DNA of 64,000 nucleotides from Devosia indica (GTDB lineage: Bacteria; Pseudomonadota; Alphaproteobacteria; Rhizobiales; Devosiaceae). The stretch's first letter is position 1, and each line of letters starts with the position of its first letter. The stretch lies in assembly GCF_003056405.1 (NCBI RefSeq), contig NZ_PYVZ01000021.1, positions 1-64,000 of the forward strand, given 5' to 3'. The notes beneath the pieces are model-generated. The model searched no databases, was not told where the DNA came from, and saw only the letters and a program-made list of their open reading frames with translations. A program made the translations under genes and the position numbers. Positions 9,062 to 18,218 of the stretch are shown here, piece by piece.

Positions 9062-11329
9062 CTACCCCATGGGGAGGTTCTGCTTTTCCGCCCATTCGGT
9101 CAGCAAATTGCGCACCGAATTGCCATTGGACCCGACGCTGAGCGCCTCGGAGATGGCGGCCTTGACCGGCTCCAGTTCGAGATTGAGGATCATTTCCTTG
9201 ATCGGACCGATCGAAGCCGGCCCCATGGATAGCCGCGTCATGCCGATGGCCATCAGCGCCAGCGCTTCCATCGGCTTGCCGGCCAGCTCGCCACACATGG
9301 TGACCAGCTTGTTGTGGCGGGCGGCGGCATCCACCACCAGGCGAATGGCCCGCAGCCGCGGCAGGGCGATGGGATCATACGCCTTGGAGACGCGCGGATT
9401 GGCGCGGTCGGCCGCTGTCAGGAACTGCACCAGATCGTTCGATCCGATCGAGACAAAGTCGCTTTCGGGCATTATCTGGTCCAGCTCGAACAGCAGCGAG
9501 GGCACTTCCACCATCGCCCCGATCTCGACCTTTTCCGGCACAGCCTGTCCCGCCCGCCTGAGCCGGTCCATTTCCTTGCAGAGCACCTGTTTGGTTTGCC
9601 GAAACTCGAAGGTCTCGGTGACCATGGGCACCAGGATCTTGAGCGGACGACCCCGCGCTGCCAGCAGCAGCGCCCGGATCTGGGTGCGCAACAGGCCCGG
9701 CCGGTCCAGCCCGAGTCGGATTGAGCGATAGCCCATGGCCGGATTTTCCTCGGCCGCCGAGCGCAGATAGGGCACCACCTTGTCGCCGCCAATATCGAGC
9801 AGGCGGAACACCACCGGCCGGTCCCCGGCGATTTCCATCGCCTCGGCATAAAGCTCGACCTGCTCCTGCAGACGCGGCAAGCGGCTGGCGATCATGAACT
9901 GTAGCTCGGTGCGGAACAGCCCGACCCCGGCCGCGCCGGTATCGTCGAGCATGGGCAGATCCGCCACCAGCCCCGAATTGTGCAGCAGCGTGATCTCGAC
10001 GCCGTCCTTGGTGACGCTCGGCCTGTCCTTGAGCGCGGCATAATGGGCGCGCCGACGCGCCGAAATCCGCACCTTGTCGATATAGGTCTGCTCGACATCG
10101 GGCGTGGGGCGCAGATGCACCTGACCCAGCGGGCCATCGAGAATAATGTCGTCGCCGCCTTCGCACATCGAAACGATCGACTGCGCCTGCCCCACCGCGA
10201 CAATGCCCAGCGAGCGCGCGACAATGGCCACATGCGCCGTCGCCCCGCCTTCTTCGAGCACCACGCCGCGCAGCTTCTTGCGGTCATATTCGAGCAGTTC
10301 GGCGGGCCCCATATTGCGGGCCACCAGAATGGCGTTCTCCGGCAGGTCGCGATGCGCCGGCTGGTTGGTATTGGTCAGAACACGCAGCAGCCGGTTGGCC
10401 AGATCGTCAAGATCGTGCAGCCGGTCGCGAATATAGGGGTCGGTCTGGCGCTGCATGCGCGCGCGGGTATCGTTCTGCACCCGCTCGACCGCCGCTTCGG
10501 CCGAAAGCCCATTGTCGATCGCCTCGGTTAGCCGGTTCACCCAGCCCCGGTCATTGGCGAACATGCGATAGGTCTCGAGAATTTCCCGGTGATCCGAGGT
10601 CGGCTGCATATCGCCATGGTCGAGCATGGCGTCGATCGACACGCGCATCGAGGCCAGCGCCGCATCAAGCCGCTGCTTTTCCGCATCGGTGTCTTCGGCA
10701 ATGAAATTGGTCACCACGACGCGCGGATCGTGCAGCACCACTTTGCCGAGCGCGATGCCATCGGTGAAGCTGACGCCGTTGAACATGCGAGGCCGCCTGA
10801 GATCGATATCCGATCCTGGCTTGATCAGATTGTCGAAATCGCTGGTAGCGATCATCTCGGCCAGGATTGTGGCCGTGGTCAGCATCGCCTCGGTTTCGTC
10901 CTCGCCATAGTGGCGCCGGTCGGCATTCTGTACCACCAGCACGCCCAGCGTCTGGCCGGCCCGCAGCACCGGCACGCCGAGGAAGGAGTTGTATTTTTCC
11001 TCGCCCGTCTCTGGCCGGTAGGCAAAGGCAGGGTGGCTTGTGGCGTCGTCCAGGCTGAGCGGCTCGGCCTCGGCAGCAATCAGGCCCACCAGGCCTTCGC
11101 CCAGGCGCAACGTCGTCAAATGGACCGATTCGGTGTTCAGGCCGCGCGTGGCGAACAGTTCAAGCGCGCCATCATCGCGCAGCACATAGAACGAGCACAC
11201 ATCGGCCCGCATGTTCTCGGCGATCAGGCCCACGATTTTGTCGAGACGTTCCTGCGAAGCCAGGGGCTCCGCCATCGTCTCGCGCAACTGCCGCAGCAGC
11301 ACCCTTGGGCCGCCTATGGTCGTGACCAT
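9062..11329 (-). CDS. ptsP: phosphoenolpyruvate-protein phosphotransferase PtsP (EI-Ntr)
   Basis: First enzyme of the nitrogen PTS: it autophosphorylates from phosphoenolpyruvate and passes phosphate to NPr and then EIIA-Ntr. The 755-residue product has an N-terminal GAF domain (about 20-165), the phosphohistidine domain with [20 protein letters not shown], and the PEP-binding barrel with [12 protein letters not shown]-like sequence and ICGELAGKP-like [12 protein letters not shown]. The GAF domain separates PtsP from sugar-type enzyme I. Start ATG at 11329 has a purine-rich GGAGAGG site. NPr and EIIA genes are not in this window. The family senses glutamine through GAF in relatives; that is knowledge of the family, not read here. 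Confidence 0.95.
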   Translation of the reverse strand: MVTTIGGPRVLLRQLRETMAEPLASQERLDKIVGLIAENMRADVCSFYVLRDDGALELFATRGLNTESVHLTTLRLGEGLVGLIAAEAEPLSLDDATSHPAFAYRPETGEEKYNSFLGVPVLRAGQTLGVLVVQNADRRHYGEDETEAMLTTATILAEMIATSDFDNLIKPGSDIDLRRPRMFNGVSFTDGIALGKVVLHDPRVVVTNFIAEDTDAEKQRLDAALASMRVSIDAMLDHGDMQPTSDHREILETYRMFANDRGWVNRLTEAIDNGLSAEAAVERVQNDTRARMQRQTDPYIRDRLHDLDDLANRLLRVLTNTNQPAHRDLPENAILVARNMGPAELLEYDRKKLRGVVLEEGGATAHVAIVARSLGIVAVGQAQSIVSMCEGGDDIILDGPLGQVHLRPTPDVEQTYIDKVRISARRRAHYAALKDRPSVTKDGVEITLLHNSGLVADLPMLDDTGAAGVGLFRTELQFMIASRLPRLQEQVELYAEAMEIAGDRPVVFRLLDIGGDKVVPYLRSAAEENPAMGYRSIRLGLDRPGLLRTQIRALLLAARGRPLKILVPMVTETFEFRQTKQVLCKEMDRLRRAGQAVPEKVEIGAMVEVPSLLFELDQIMPESDFVSIGSNDLVQFLTAADRANPRVSKAYDPIALPRLRAIRLVVDAAARHNKLVTMCGELAGKPMEALALMAIGMTRLSMGPASIGPIKEMILNLELEPVKAAISEALSVGSNGNSVRNLLTEWAEKQNLPMG

Positions 11330-11398
11330 GCCTCTCCAAGGCGGCCCGCAAAGCCGCCCCCCTATTTGAAGGACGCGGCCCTTGTCCCCTCGACTGGG

Positions 11399-12664
11399 TC
11401 AGGCGTCCTGTCTGTCCAGACCGTAATAGGTGTGCAAGGCGCGAACCGCAAGCTCGGCATATTCTTCATCGATCAACACCGAGGTCTTGATTTCCGAAGT
11501 GGTGATGAGCTGGATATTGATGCCCTTGTCGGCCAGCGCCTTGAACATCGAGGACGCAACACCGGCGTGAGAGCGCATGCCCACGCCCACTACCGAGACC
11601 TTGGCACCGCCCTTGGAGCCGGAAAGACGGGCATATTCGAACCGTCCGCCATTGTCTTCCAGCGCCTTGACCGCCTTGTCATATTCGCTGTCGGGCACCG
11701 TAAAGGTGATGTCGGTCGTCGCACCATCATCGGCAATATTCTGCACGATCATGTCCACGATAATGCCCTTGTCGGCCAGCGTGCCGAAAATGGCGGCGGC
11801 GACGCCGGGGCTGTCCTTGACCTTGCGCAGGGTGATCTTGGCTTCGGCCTTGGCGAGCGTCACGCCCGAAACGATCTGCTGTTCCATGATCTCATCCTCA
11901 TCGCAGACAAGCGTGCCGGGCACACCCGGCGTCCCATCGGGCGCGATCTGCGGCGCGTCCGGGTCATCGAAACTGGAGCGGACGGTCAGGCGCACCTTGT
12001 GCGCCATGGCCATTTCCACCGAGCGGATCATCAGCACCTTGGCGCCGAGCGAGGCCATTTCCAGCATTTCCTCGAAGGAAATCTTGGTCATGCGCTGCGC
12101 CTTGGGCACGATGCGCGGGTCGGTGGTATAGACGCCATCGACGTCCGTGTAGATGTCACACCGATCCGCCTTGACCGCTGCTGCGACCGCGACCGCCGAG
12201 GTATCCGAGCCGCCCCGGCCGAGCGTCGTGACGCGGCCATGCGGTGAAATGCCCTGAAAGCCGGTGATCACCGGCACCCAGCCTTCGCGCATGCGCTTGT
12301 CGAGCTCGGTCGGATCGATATCGGTGATGCGCGCCGCGCCATGGGAATCGTCTGTGTGGATGGGCACCTGCCAGCCGGCGAAACTGCGCGACTGAATGCC
12401 CATTTCCGAGAGAACGATCGCCATCAGCCCAGCCGTGACCTGCTCGCCCGAGGCAACCACCGCGTCATACTCACGCGCGTCGTGAAACTTGGAGGCTTCG
12501 TTGACCCAGCCGACCAGCTCATTGGTCTTGCCGCTCATGGCCGAAACTACAACGGCAACTTCGTTGCCCGCCTCGACCTCGCGCTTGATATGGCGCGCCG
12601 CATTGCGGATGCGCTCGACATTGGCCACCGAAGTGCCACCGAACTTGACGACGATACGGGCCAA
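11399..12664 (-). CDS. lysC: aspartate kinase
   Basis: Catalyses ATP-dependent phosphorylation of aspartate, the first step toward lysine, threonine, methionine and diaminopimelate. The 421-residue product begins ARIVVKFGGTSV, followed by the kinase domain with GFQG and TTLGRGGSDTSA, then two C-terminal ACT domains (about 265-420) that bind feedback inhibitors. The start is TTG at 12664; no in-frame ATG lies upstream, and the ribosome site (GGGGA) is modest. It is divergent from the 12842 gene and heads a minus-strand run with ptsP. Single-chain ACT layout indicates an alpha/beta-type, allosterically controlled enzyme. Confidence 0.96.
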   Translation of the reverse strand: MARIVVKFGGTSVANVERIRNAARHIKREVEAGNEVAVVVSAMSGKTNELVGWVNEASKFHDAREYDAVVASGEQVTAGLMAIVLSEMGIQSRSFAGWQVPIHTDDSHGAARITDIDPTELDKRMREGWVPVITGFQGISPHGRVTTLGRGGSDTSAVAVAAAVKADRCDIYTDVDGVYTTDPRIVPKAQRMTKISFEEMLEMASLGAKVLMIRSVEMAMAHKVRLTVRSSFDDPDAPQIAPDGTPGVPGTLVCDEDEIMEQQIVSGVTLAKAEAKITLRKVKDSPGVAAAIFGTLADKGIIVDMIVQNIADDGATTDITFTVPDSEYDKAVKALEDNGGRFEYARLSGSKGGAKVSVVGVGMRSHAGVASSMFKALADKGINIQLITTSEIKTSVLIDEEYAELAVRALHTYYGLDRQDA

Positions 12665-12841
12665 GACAGTTTCCCCGCTGATCCGCCGAACCCGGCGTTA
12701 CGCTTTAGTGTTGGGCGCGACATGCCACAAAGCCGTTGCGCAATCAATGGGCATCACAATCCTGCCAGTTCTCCCCCATTGAGGGGATAGTCCAATACCG
12801 GCACGGCGCTAAATTGCCCCAATCATCGGGAGCACCCTAGT

Positions 12842-14047
12842 ATGCGGCATCTGTCGGTTTGCCTTGCGCTTTGTGCCAGCCTTATGCTTGGCCCCATCCT
12901 CGCAGCAGAGCCTGATGAGCAGAATTTTCTCAAACTCAAGGCCGGCGAGGCGTTCGACGCCCAATGCAATCTGTTCAAGCAGTTCGAGCGAAATTTCATC
13001 TCCATTCTGGAAACCGACTACAAGGCAGAAACTGCCATATATGCCGACTGGCAATCCGGCATGGTCGATGAAGTGGCCTACCAGACGCACCTTGATGGGC
13101 TGATTGCCGAAGCCAACGCCATCGCCGACGAGATCGGCTGCCGTCCGCCCGCCGCCCCACATGTGGACTGGCTCCGCAGCCAGATCGTGCCACTGCTCTA
13201 TACTGATCTTGTCATCGCATTCGACACAGGTGGCCTCTCGGATGAGGAGAAGGCGGCCGGGCTGACCTATGAAAACATGATGGCCTCCCACTACGGGGAG
13301 AACTGGCCGCCAGCAGCGGAATATTTCCAGGCAGATGCCGCGCGACAGCTTCGCGAAGCGCAGGAGCAGGACAGCGCATTCGATGTCCTTCCCGATTTCT
13401 CATTTTTGGACGACACAGAGTATGATTTTGCCGAAAGCGCGCTACGCAGCAAAGCGGCCCGGACACTCAACAGTATTCTGTTCGAAATCGCGGTGGAGCG
13501 GCAGGACTTGCACCTTCGCCCTGGTTTTGGAGAGCGCGGCGGTATCGTCGAAATACAGGGGGCGTATAACATTGCTGTGGCCGACATTTGGCGTTCAGGG
13601 GAAACCTTCGCCCTGCTCGAAGACGGAACCAGAATTCACGCTGCGCTGACCGTTCTACCATTCGGCTCTATCCGGGTCATGGTCTTCGGACCCGAAGCCG
13701 AGAGGCTGGCAGGAGGCGGCGTCAGTTATTTGCTGCCGGAGGGGCCACTGCCCGAAGGCTTCTCCAGCGAGACGGAGTTCTATGCCGACCCGGCCTGGCG
13801 TCAGTCGGCCTCGCGCTTTGAAGCCACGCTGATCGACGATCCCTGCCTTGGCGGCCCCTGCTTCGAGCTCCCATATGACACAATGACCGCCATAATGCGC
13901 GCTGGCGAAGGGCGCTTGGCGCAATTGGTATTCCGCGAGAACCTTTCCACGCCCCTGCCGCCGCCCGGTGAGCCAAACGCGGCCCTGACCCCCATACGGC
14001 CAACGGCGCTGTTCCGCCGCGCCGAAATCCTGGCCGCGCTAGACTAG
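12842..14047 (+). CDS. secreted protein of unknown function
   Basis: I do not recognise a family. The 401-residue product starts with a signal peptide (LSVCLALCASLMLGPILAAE, residues 4-23, likely cleaved after A-A or A-A-E). It has paired cysteines (CLGGPC near 338) suggesting an exported, disulfide-bonded protein. There are no membrane segments after the signal peptide. It lies between the divergent lysC and the ubiG gene, which are close neighbours in many relatives, so it may be a lineage-specific addition. The ribosome site is GGGAG about 8 bases before ATG. Confidence 0.75.
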   Translation: MRHLSVCLALCASLMLGPILAAEPDEQNFLKLKAGEAFDAQCNLFKQFERNFISILETDYKAETAIYADWQSGMVDEVAYQTHLDGLIAEANAIADEIGCRPPAAPHVDWLRSQIVPLLYTDLVIAFDTGGLSDEEKAAGLTYENMMASHYGENWPPAAEYFQADAARQLREAQEQDSAFDVLPDFSFLDDTEYDFAESALRSKAARTLNSILFEIAVERQDLHLRPGFGERGGIVEIQGAYNIAVADIWRSGETFALLEDGTRIHAALTVLPFGSIRVMVFGPEAERLAGGGVSYLLPEGPLPEGFSSETEFYADPAWRQSASRFEATLIDDPCLGGPCFELPYDTMTAIMRAGEGRLAQLVFRENLSTPLPPPGEPNAALTPIRPTALFRRAEILAALD

Positions 14048-14119
14048 GCCCCTGCGACGCCGCCGCGCCTTGCCCCTGCCCCGGCCTGCAGGTCATATGG
14101 CGGCATAAGGAGCCGTGCG

Positions 14120-14857
14120 ATGAACAACACCACCGTCAATGATGCCGAAATCGCCAAATTCACGGCCATGGCCGAACAATGGTGGGACCCCAAGGGCAAG
14201 TTCAAGCCGCTGCACAAGTTCAACCCGGTGCGGATGCGCTATATCCGCGACCACCTGATCCGGCATTTTGATCGCGATCCGTCCGTACTGCGCCCCTTCG
14301 AGGGGCTGCGCATTCTCGATGTCGGCTGCGGTGGCGGCCTGTTGTGCGAACCGCTGACCCGCTTGGGCGCCACGGTAACCGGCATCGACGCAGCCGAGCG
14401 CAATATCGCCATCGCGAAAATTCACGCCGAGCGGTCCGGGCTTGAGATCGACTATCGCGCCACTACCAGCGAGGCCCTGGTCGCGGCGGGGGAAAGCTTC
14501 GATGTGGTGCTCAACATGGAAGTGGTCGAGCATGTCGATAATGTCCCGCTCTACATGAAGAGCTGCGCCGACCTGGTGGCCCCGGGCGGGCTGATGTTCA
14601 CCGCCACGCTCAACCGCACCGCCCGCTCCTGGGCCCTGGCGATCATCGGGGCCGAATATGTGCTGCGCTGGCTGCCGCGCGGCACCCATGACTGGAAGAA
14701 GTTCCTCACCCCTGAGGAAATCATCGCCCAGTTGCAGCGCAACGGCCTCAACGTGATCGACCAGACCGGCGTGACCTTCAATCCGCTGGCCGATGAATGG
14801 CGCGCCTCCCCCGACATGGCGGTCAACTACATGGTGCTGGCCGCCCGCCCGGCCTGA
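14120..14857 (+). CDS. ubiG: ubiquinone biosynthesis O-methyltransferase UbiG
   Basis: SAM-dependent enzyme that methylates hydroxyl groups at two steps of ubiquinone synthesis. The 245-residue product has the family opening ([19 protein letters not shown]), motif [14 protein letters not shown] near residue 70, and the UbiG signatures MEVVEHVDN and [15 protein letters not shown]. An AAGGAG ribosome site precedes ATG. It probably acts on the cytoplasmic face of the membrane with other Ubi proteins. No other ubi gene is in the window. Confidence 0.96.
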   Translation: MNNTTVNDAEIAKFTAMAEQWWDPKGKFKPLHKFNPVRMRYIRDHLIRHFDRDPSVLRPFEGLRILDVGCGGGLLCEPLTRLGATVTGIDAAERNIAIAKIHAERSGLEIDYRATTSEALVAAGESFDVVLNMEVVEHVDNVPLYMKSCADLVAPGGLMFTATLNRTARSWALAIIGAEYVLRWLPRGTHDWKKFLTPEEIIAQLQRNGLNVIDQTGVTFNPLADEWRASPDMAVNYMVLAARPA

Positions 14858-14921
14858 ACCGCCGCGAGGCCGGCCGCCTGGGGGAGACGACCGGCCCGCT
14901 ACGCCCTGACTGGAGGCAGAG

Positions 14922-15773
14922 TCAGAACACGTAGACCATCAGCGTCGCGCCCTGCTTGTGCACGCCCAGCACATGGCCCGGGCGATACTGGGTGCGGCTG
15001 AGGGCGGCGTTGATCAGGGGATCCTGCGCCACCGCGCCAATCATGCGGTGGTAGTCGCCGTTGGCGGCGAGCCAATTGGCCATCTGGCGTCGCAGATCGG
15101 CGCAGACCTTGATCGGAATGAGCTGAATGCCGCTGGCCCGGTTCCAGCCGCGGGTCGAGCTTTTCTGGAACAGCGCCATCAACTGGCTCGGATTGGCATT
15201 GTTGGCGCAGACCGCCGTGATGCCGGCCGCAGACGGCGAAGACGAATTTCCGCGATTGCCGAAATTGAACCAGCCGCCGTTGGAGCCACTATTGCCATTG
15301 GAGCCGTTCGCGCCATTGGAGCCGCTGCCTCCGCCCCCGCCAGAGCCACCGTTCCCGCCGTTACCACCATTGCCGCCGCTTGAACCGGTACCGACATCGA
15401 CACTGATAAGGCTGTCGGAGCCACCAACATTCACATTGGCTTCGACACCGCCCAGATTGGCATTGACATCGGCAATGCCTTCCGACCCCAGTACCGAGGC
15501 ATCCACCACCGGCGAGGAGCCGCCACCGACATTGGCGGTCACGGCGCCGCCGCTGCCACCAACGCCGACATTGACCAGCCCGCTATCCCCGGCATTGCCC
15601 GAATTGATGGTGACCAGCGCGCCGCTGTCACCGTCCCCGATAATGCCGAGCACGCTGTCGCCGCCCGAACCGCCGCCACCCAACACACCGCCGAGCAGCC
15701 CATCGGCCGAGGCCATTGATGGCATCAACACAACCGACACCATGACGGCTGCAATCATACGCTTGTACAACAT
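14922..15773 (-). CDS. Gly/Asn/Ser-rich secreted protein
   Basis: A 283-residue exported protein with three visible parts. Residues 1-23 form a signal peptide ending ASA. Residues 24-130 are glycine-rich with recurring V-x-V/G-G-x-S units (for example NVGVGGSGG, NVNVGGSDS) that could form a beta-solenoid. Residues 130-167 are an almost pure Gly/Asn/Ser run with a three-residue period (GGN, SNG). The last 100 residues form a compact domain ending GHVLGVHKQGATLMVYVF, with two cysteines (in AVCANN and KVCADL) likely paired. Start ATG at 15773 is chosen because GGGAG lies six bases upstream; ATG at 15779 sits too close to it. Function unknown; an envelope, matrix or adhesin role is an inference from composition. 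Confidence 0.75.
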   Translation of the reverse strand: MLYKRMIAAVMVSVVLMPSMASADGLLGGVLGGGGSGGDSVLGIIGDGDSGALVTINSGNAGDSGLVNVGVGGSGGAVTANVGGGSSPVVDASVLGSEGIADVNANLGGVEANVNVGGSDSLISVDVGTGSSGGNGGNGGNGGSGGGGGSGSNGANGSNGNSGSNGGWFNFGNRGNSSSPSAAGITAVCANNANPSQLMALFQKSSTRGWNRASGIQLIPIKVCADLRRQMANWLAANGDYHRMIGAVAQDPLINAALSRTQYRPGHVLGVHKQGATLMVYVF

Positions 15774-16084
15774 GATCATCTCCCAATAAGCGATGGCTAG
15801 AGCCACCATGGGGGCGATCATCACGGGCACAAGCGGCGCCGTAATCCGCAGTTCTACCAAGTCCGGCCGGCAAGTTTGCCGGAGTGGTAAACTGCCGTGG
15901 TTAAACAGAGCGGCAGAAAAAGCGCCAAACACATCTCGCCGCCGCCCCCAGAAACACCCCCTGCAGATGGGTTTTGTCTGCATGACCGGAAAGCGAATTC
16001 ATCAGCGTGAGAATGGACGGGCATAAATATTTGCCCTCCACTCCGCGGGGGAATGGAGGGCAGGTATTTGGACCTTTCGTCCGC
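15774..16084. other. intergenic region with one stable hairpin
   Basis: About 310 bp with no supported gene. It should contain the promoter of the Gly-rich protein. A hairpin with 9-bp arms at 16032-16040 and 16054-16062 lies just after the stop of the next minus-strand gene (16085) and may end that transcript, although there is no clear U-run. Confidence 0.5.
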
Positions 16085-16456
16085 TCAGGCCTTGAGCAGA
16101 TCCTTGCGCCCGACTGACAGCACCAGCCGGTCTGCTTCTACCCTGTCGATATGCTCGGGGAAGATATAGCGGTCCGAGGCGAGAAATCCGTCGGCGTCGA
16201 GCCGCACGAACCCCTCGCGCAGGGCCTTCTCCTGCATTTCGCGGGGCAGGCCATCATCGGGGTGGAACAGATCGGCCAACAGGCCGGCCAAGTCGTTGCG
16301 CTGCCGCTCCAGCACCGGGCTGACACCGGCCGCGTCCACATCGGGCGCCTCAGGCGCTTCATCAGTGCTGCGAAAGGCCTCGACCGTGCCGATCGGCTGC
16401 ATGGCATTGTCCACGACCCGCATGCCTTCGTGGATAGAGACGGGAATAGCGTCCAT
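16085..16456 (-). CDS. small PRC-barrel/DUF2171-like protein
   Basis: A 123-residue protein. The opening IPVSIHEGMRVVDNAMQPIG and the ending RYIFPEHIDRVEADRLVLSV resemble the beta-barrel of PRC/DUF2171 proteins, with an acidic insertion between. No signal peptide or membrane segment is seen. Start ATG at 16456 has an excellent AAAGGAGG ribosome site; open sequence continues upstream to 17599 but is non-coding. The role is unknown; relatives are often general stress or surface-associated proteins, which is family knowledge and weak. It is divergent from the 16610 gene. Confidence 0.72.
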   Translation of the reverse strand: MDAIPVSIHEGMRVVDNAMQPIGTVEAFRSTDEAPEAPDVDAAGVSPVLERQRNDLAGLLADLFHPDDGLPREMQEKALREGFVRLDADGFLASDRYIFPEHIDRVEADRLVLSVGRKDLLKA

Positions 16457-16609
16457 GGTTTCCTCCTTTGGTGGTTGACAAACCAACGCGGCACGCGCGG
16501 CCCCGTTCCACCGGTCCAATCCGGAGTGGCCGGTGCAAATGTGAACACGCGAGCGTGAACCTCTTCTGTCGGTTGACGTTTTCGTTTTCCAAACAGGAAC
16601 GACAGACCG

Positions 16610-17233
16610 ATGAGCAAATTTGCCCGCGCCATTCTGGCGCTCGGGGCCATGAGCCTTTTTGTGCCTTTTGCAGCCCCAATTGCCGCCCAGAACGTGACCG
16701 ATAAGGACCTGCCCGCCAATCGTGACGAATCCGTCTTCGTCTTCGGCGGACCGATGAGCAGCGGCTATTTCGGCGATGCCCTGACCTTCTGGAGCAGCGG
16801 CTATGAGACCAATAGCTTTGCCGGGCTGGGCTATCAGCGGTTCTTCTACGAGTATGAAAGCTTCGCCCTGGGGCTGGAGGCAGGGCTGGGCCTGCGCATG
16901 GGCACCGGCGAAACCACTTCTGCCGAAGCCTGGGCAGGCCTTGTCGGGCGGCTGACCGAAGTCGAGTTGGGCCCGGTCAATATCACGCCGTCGATCACCG
17001 GCGGATTCTCGGTGGTCACCGACACCATTGGCGTCGAGACCACCCGCACCGCAGCCTCGGGCGACAGCGCGACCGTGCTCTATTACCTGGCCCCGGAAAT
17101 TGCGGTTTCGCATGACGATCACCCGCAATGGGAAGCTTTCGGTCGCATCCAGCACCGCTCCGGCGGCTTCGGCACCATTGCCCATATCGACGGCTCCAAC
17201 GCTGTGACGGCCGGACTGCGCTACAAGTTCTGA
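16610..17233 (+). CDS. exported outer-membrane-like protein, unknown
   Basis: A 207-residue product with a signal peptide (about 1-26, ending PIAAQ) and then a chain rich in aromatic and Gly residues, with alternating hydrophobic patterns and a C-terminal phenylalanine (GLRYKF), as in small outer-membrane beta-barrels. There is no cysteine pattern or catalytic motif. Expected location is the outer membrane. It is transcribed divergently from the PRC-like gene, with about 150 bp between. The identity beyond a barrel-like protein is not clear. Confidence 0.72.
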   Translation: MSKFARAILALGAMSLFVPFAAPIAAQNVTDKDLPANRDESVFVFGGPMSSGYFGDALTFWSSGYETNSFAGLGYQRFFYEYESFALGLEAGLGLRMGTGETTSAEAWAGLVGRLTEVELGPVNITPSITGGFSVVTDTIGVETTRTAASGDSATVLYYLAPEIAVSHDDHPQWEAFGRIQHRSGGFGTIAHIDGSNAVTAGLRYKF

Positions 17234-17288
17234 CCGAGAGATGAGCCAATTCGCCGCCCGGCCTTGCGGCTTACGGTTGCACGGTGAA

Positions 17289-17335
17289 AAGCGGCTTTCG
17301 CCCCTGACTAAATATGGAAGGGGCGAAAGCCGCTT
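17289..17335. repeat. perfect 17-bp inverted repeat
   Basis: Arms 17289-17305 and 17319-17335 are exact reverse complements around a 13-base loop. It lies 56 bp after the stop of the 16610 gene. No T-run follows, so it may be a 3'-end stabiliser or terminator variant. Confidence 0.7.
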
Positions 17336-17412
17336 CCCACGAACAGGATTTCGGACGCTTGCCTCGAGCGGCCCCTTGCGGGTTGTTGCGTGGATCATCA
17401 GGTTGGACCCGA

Positions 17413-17430
17413 CCGGTAGCGAGCTACCGG
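17413..17430. repeat. 8-bp inverted repeat with 2-base centre
   Basis: CCGGTAGC and GCTACCGG flank GA. Flanking GGGACCC-like sequence is also partly symmetrical, suggesting a larger repeat unit. Confidence 0.5.
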
Positions 17431-17483
17431 CGGGACCCGGCCATGACGTGAGAATCCCGATCCGATGTTGCACCAGCACAGGA

Positions 17484-17512
17484 TGGGCCCCGGCCTGCGC
17501 CGGGGTGACAGC
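17484..17512. repeat. REP-like palindrome (CCCCGGC...GCCGGGG type)
   Basis: CCCCGGC (17488-17494) and GCCGGGG (17499-17505) form a hairpin followed by TGAC. This sequence type is widespread between genes in alphaproteobacteria (established knowledge). It is non-coding. Confidence 0.75.
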
Positions 17513-17661
17513 CGGCGGGCTGGGTCCATCGTTGCGGCAGGTGTCGTGCAGTTGCAGCGCGGACTGTGTCGCCCAACCTGGCTTCGGATAACCGCGCAAT
17601 GAGTCTCCCCGGGACGGTGCCCCAGGGAGAATGGCGGGAGGATGCCAAGTGCGGCAGCCAC

Positions 17662-18027
17662 TCAGTAATTGGCCCCGCCGGCGATTTCGCGCAGTTCTAG
17701 CACCAGGCCAGGAATACCGTTTTCGATGTGCATCTGCATGAATTCGCGGGCCAGGGCGGTGGCGACCTCGAGGTCGGGCGCCTCGAGCACGGCATAGCCG
17801 CCCAGCACCTCCTTGGCCTCGGCAAACGGGCCATCGGTGACGATGATGGTGCCGGTGGCCCCCTTGAGGCGGCGGCCCTGTTCAGCGTCCTTGAGGCCGC
17901 CAGTGGAAATCAGCGTGCCGGCGGCCATGTGCCGCTCCATCCAGGGGCCCATGGCGTCCATCAGCCCCTGGGACACGTCTTCGGGCTTGAGGTCGGCGGG
18001 CGGCAAGATGCTCATGAAGTAACGCAT
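17662..18027 (-). CDS. YCII-related (DGPF) domain protein
   Basis: A 121-residue soluble protein. MRYFMSILPP at the start and the motif TDGPFAEAKEVLGGYAVLEA mark the YCII/DGPF family, small dimeric proteins of uncertain role that often accompany ECF sigma factors or stress operons; no sigma factor is seen here. Start ATG at 18027 has CAGGAGA six bases upstream; open sequence further upstream is not part of the gene. It is divergent from ilvD, with a symmetrical motif at 18107-18125 between them. Confidence 0.85.
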   Translation of the reverse strand: MRYFMSILPPADLKPEDVSQGLMDAMGPWMERHMAAGTLISTGGLKDAEQGRRLKGATGTIIVTDGPFAEAKEVLGGYAVLEAPDLEVATALAREFMQMHIENGIPGLVLELREIAGGANY

Positions 18028-18106
18028 GGAAAATCTCCTGTTTGCTGCGTTTGCCATAATGACACCAGAGCAACGGACGGTCTGCCCGGCTTTCGACAAC
18101 AACCGA

Positions 18107-18125
18107 ACCGTACGGTACGGTACGG
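18107..18125. promoter_or_regulatory. candidate operator (ACCGTACGG tandem palindrome)
   Basis: The palindrome ACCGTACGGT (18107-18116) continues as two more TACGG copies to 18125. It sits about 80 bp upstream of the YCII gene and 95 bp upstream of ilvD. Such overlapping symmetrical units are typical of TetR-family operators, but no regulator gene is adjacent. Confidence 0.4.
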
Positions 18126-18218
18126 AAAATTCTTGAAGCCTGGTGCCAATGGGTCTAAACAGGAGACAAGAGAACACAACCGGCCCCACCGGTATCTTTA
18201 AGACCGAGGAATTCCGCC

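Larger units (their letters stand above)
17234..17661. other. non-coding region dense in palindromes
   Basis: No gene is supported in these 428 bp. It contains three clear palindromic elements, given as separate entries, and an imperfect one near 17605-17633. Short open frames here translate into repeat-type sequence such as VTPAQAGAHP, a hallmark of a common palindromic repeat rather than a protein. Confidence 0.65.

Noticed and set aside
11340-11358. terminator between lysC and ptsP
   Set aside because: GGCGGC/GCCGCC hairpin has no U-run and a 7-base loop, so it is not convincing.
15127-15789. Pro/Leu-rich plus-strand frame opposite the Gly-rich protein
   Set aside because: It is the antisense of a Gly/Ala repeat; the minus strand has the signal peptide and ribosome site.
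17241-17591. 116-codon frame in the palindrome-rich gap
   Set aside because: Its translation contains the repeat-derived TGWAPACAGVTAG sequence, a signature of the REP-like element, not a protein.
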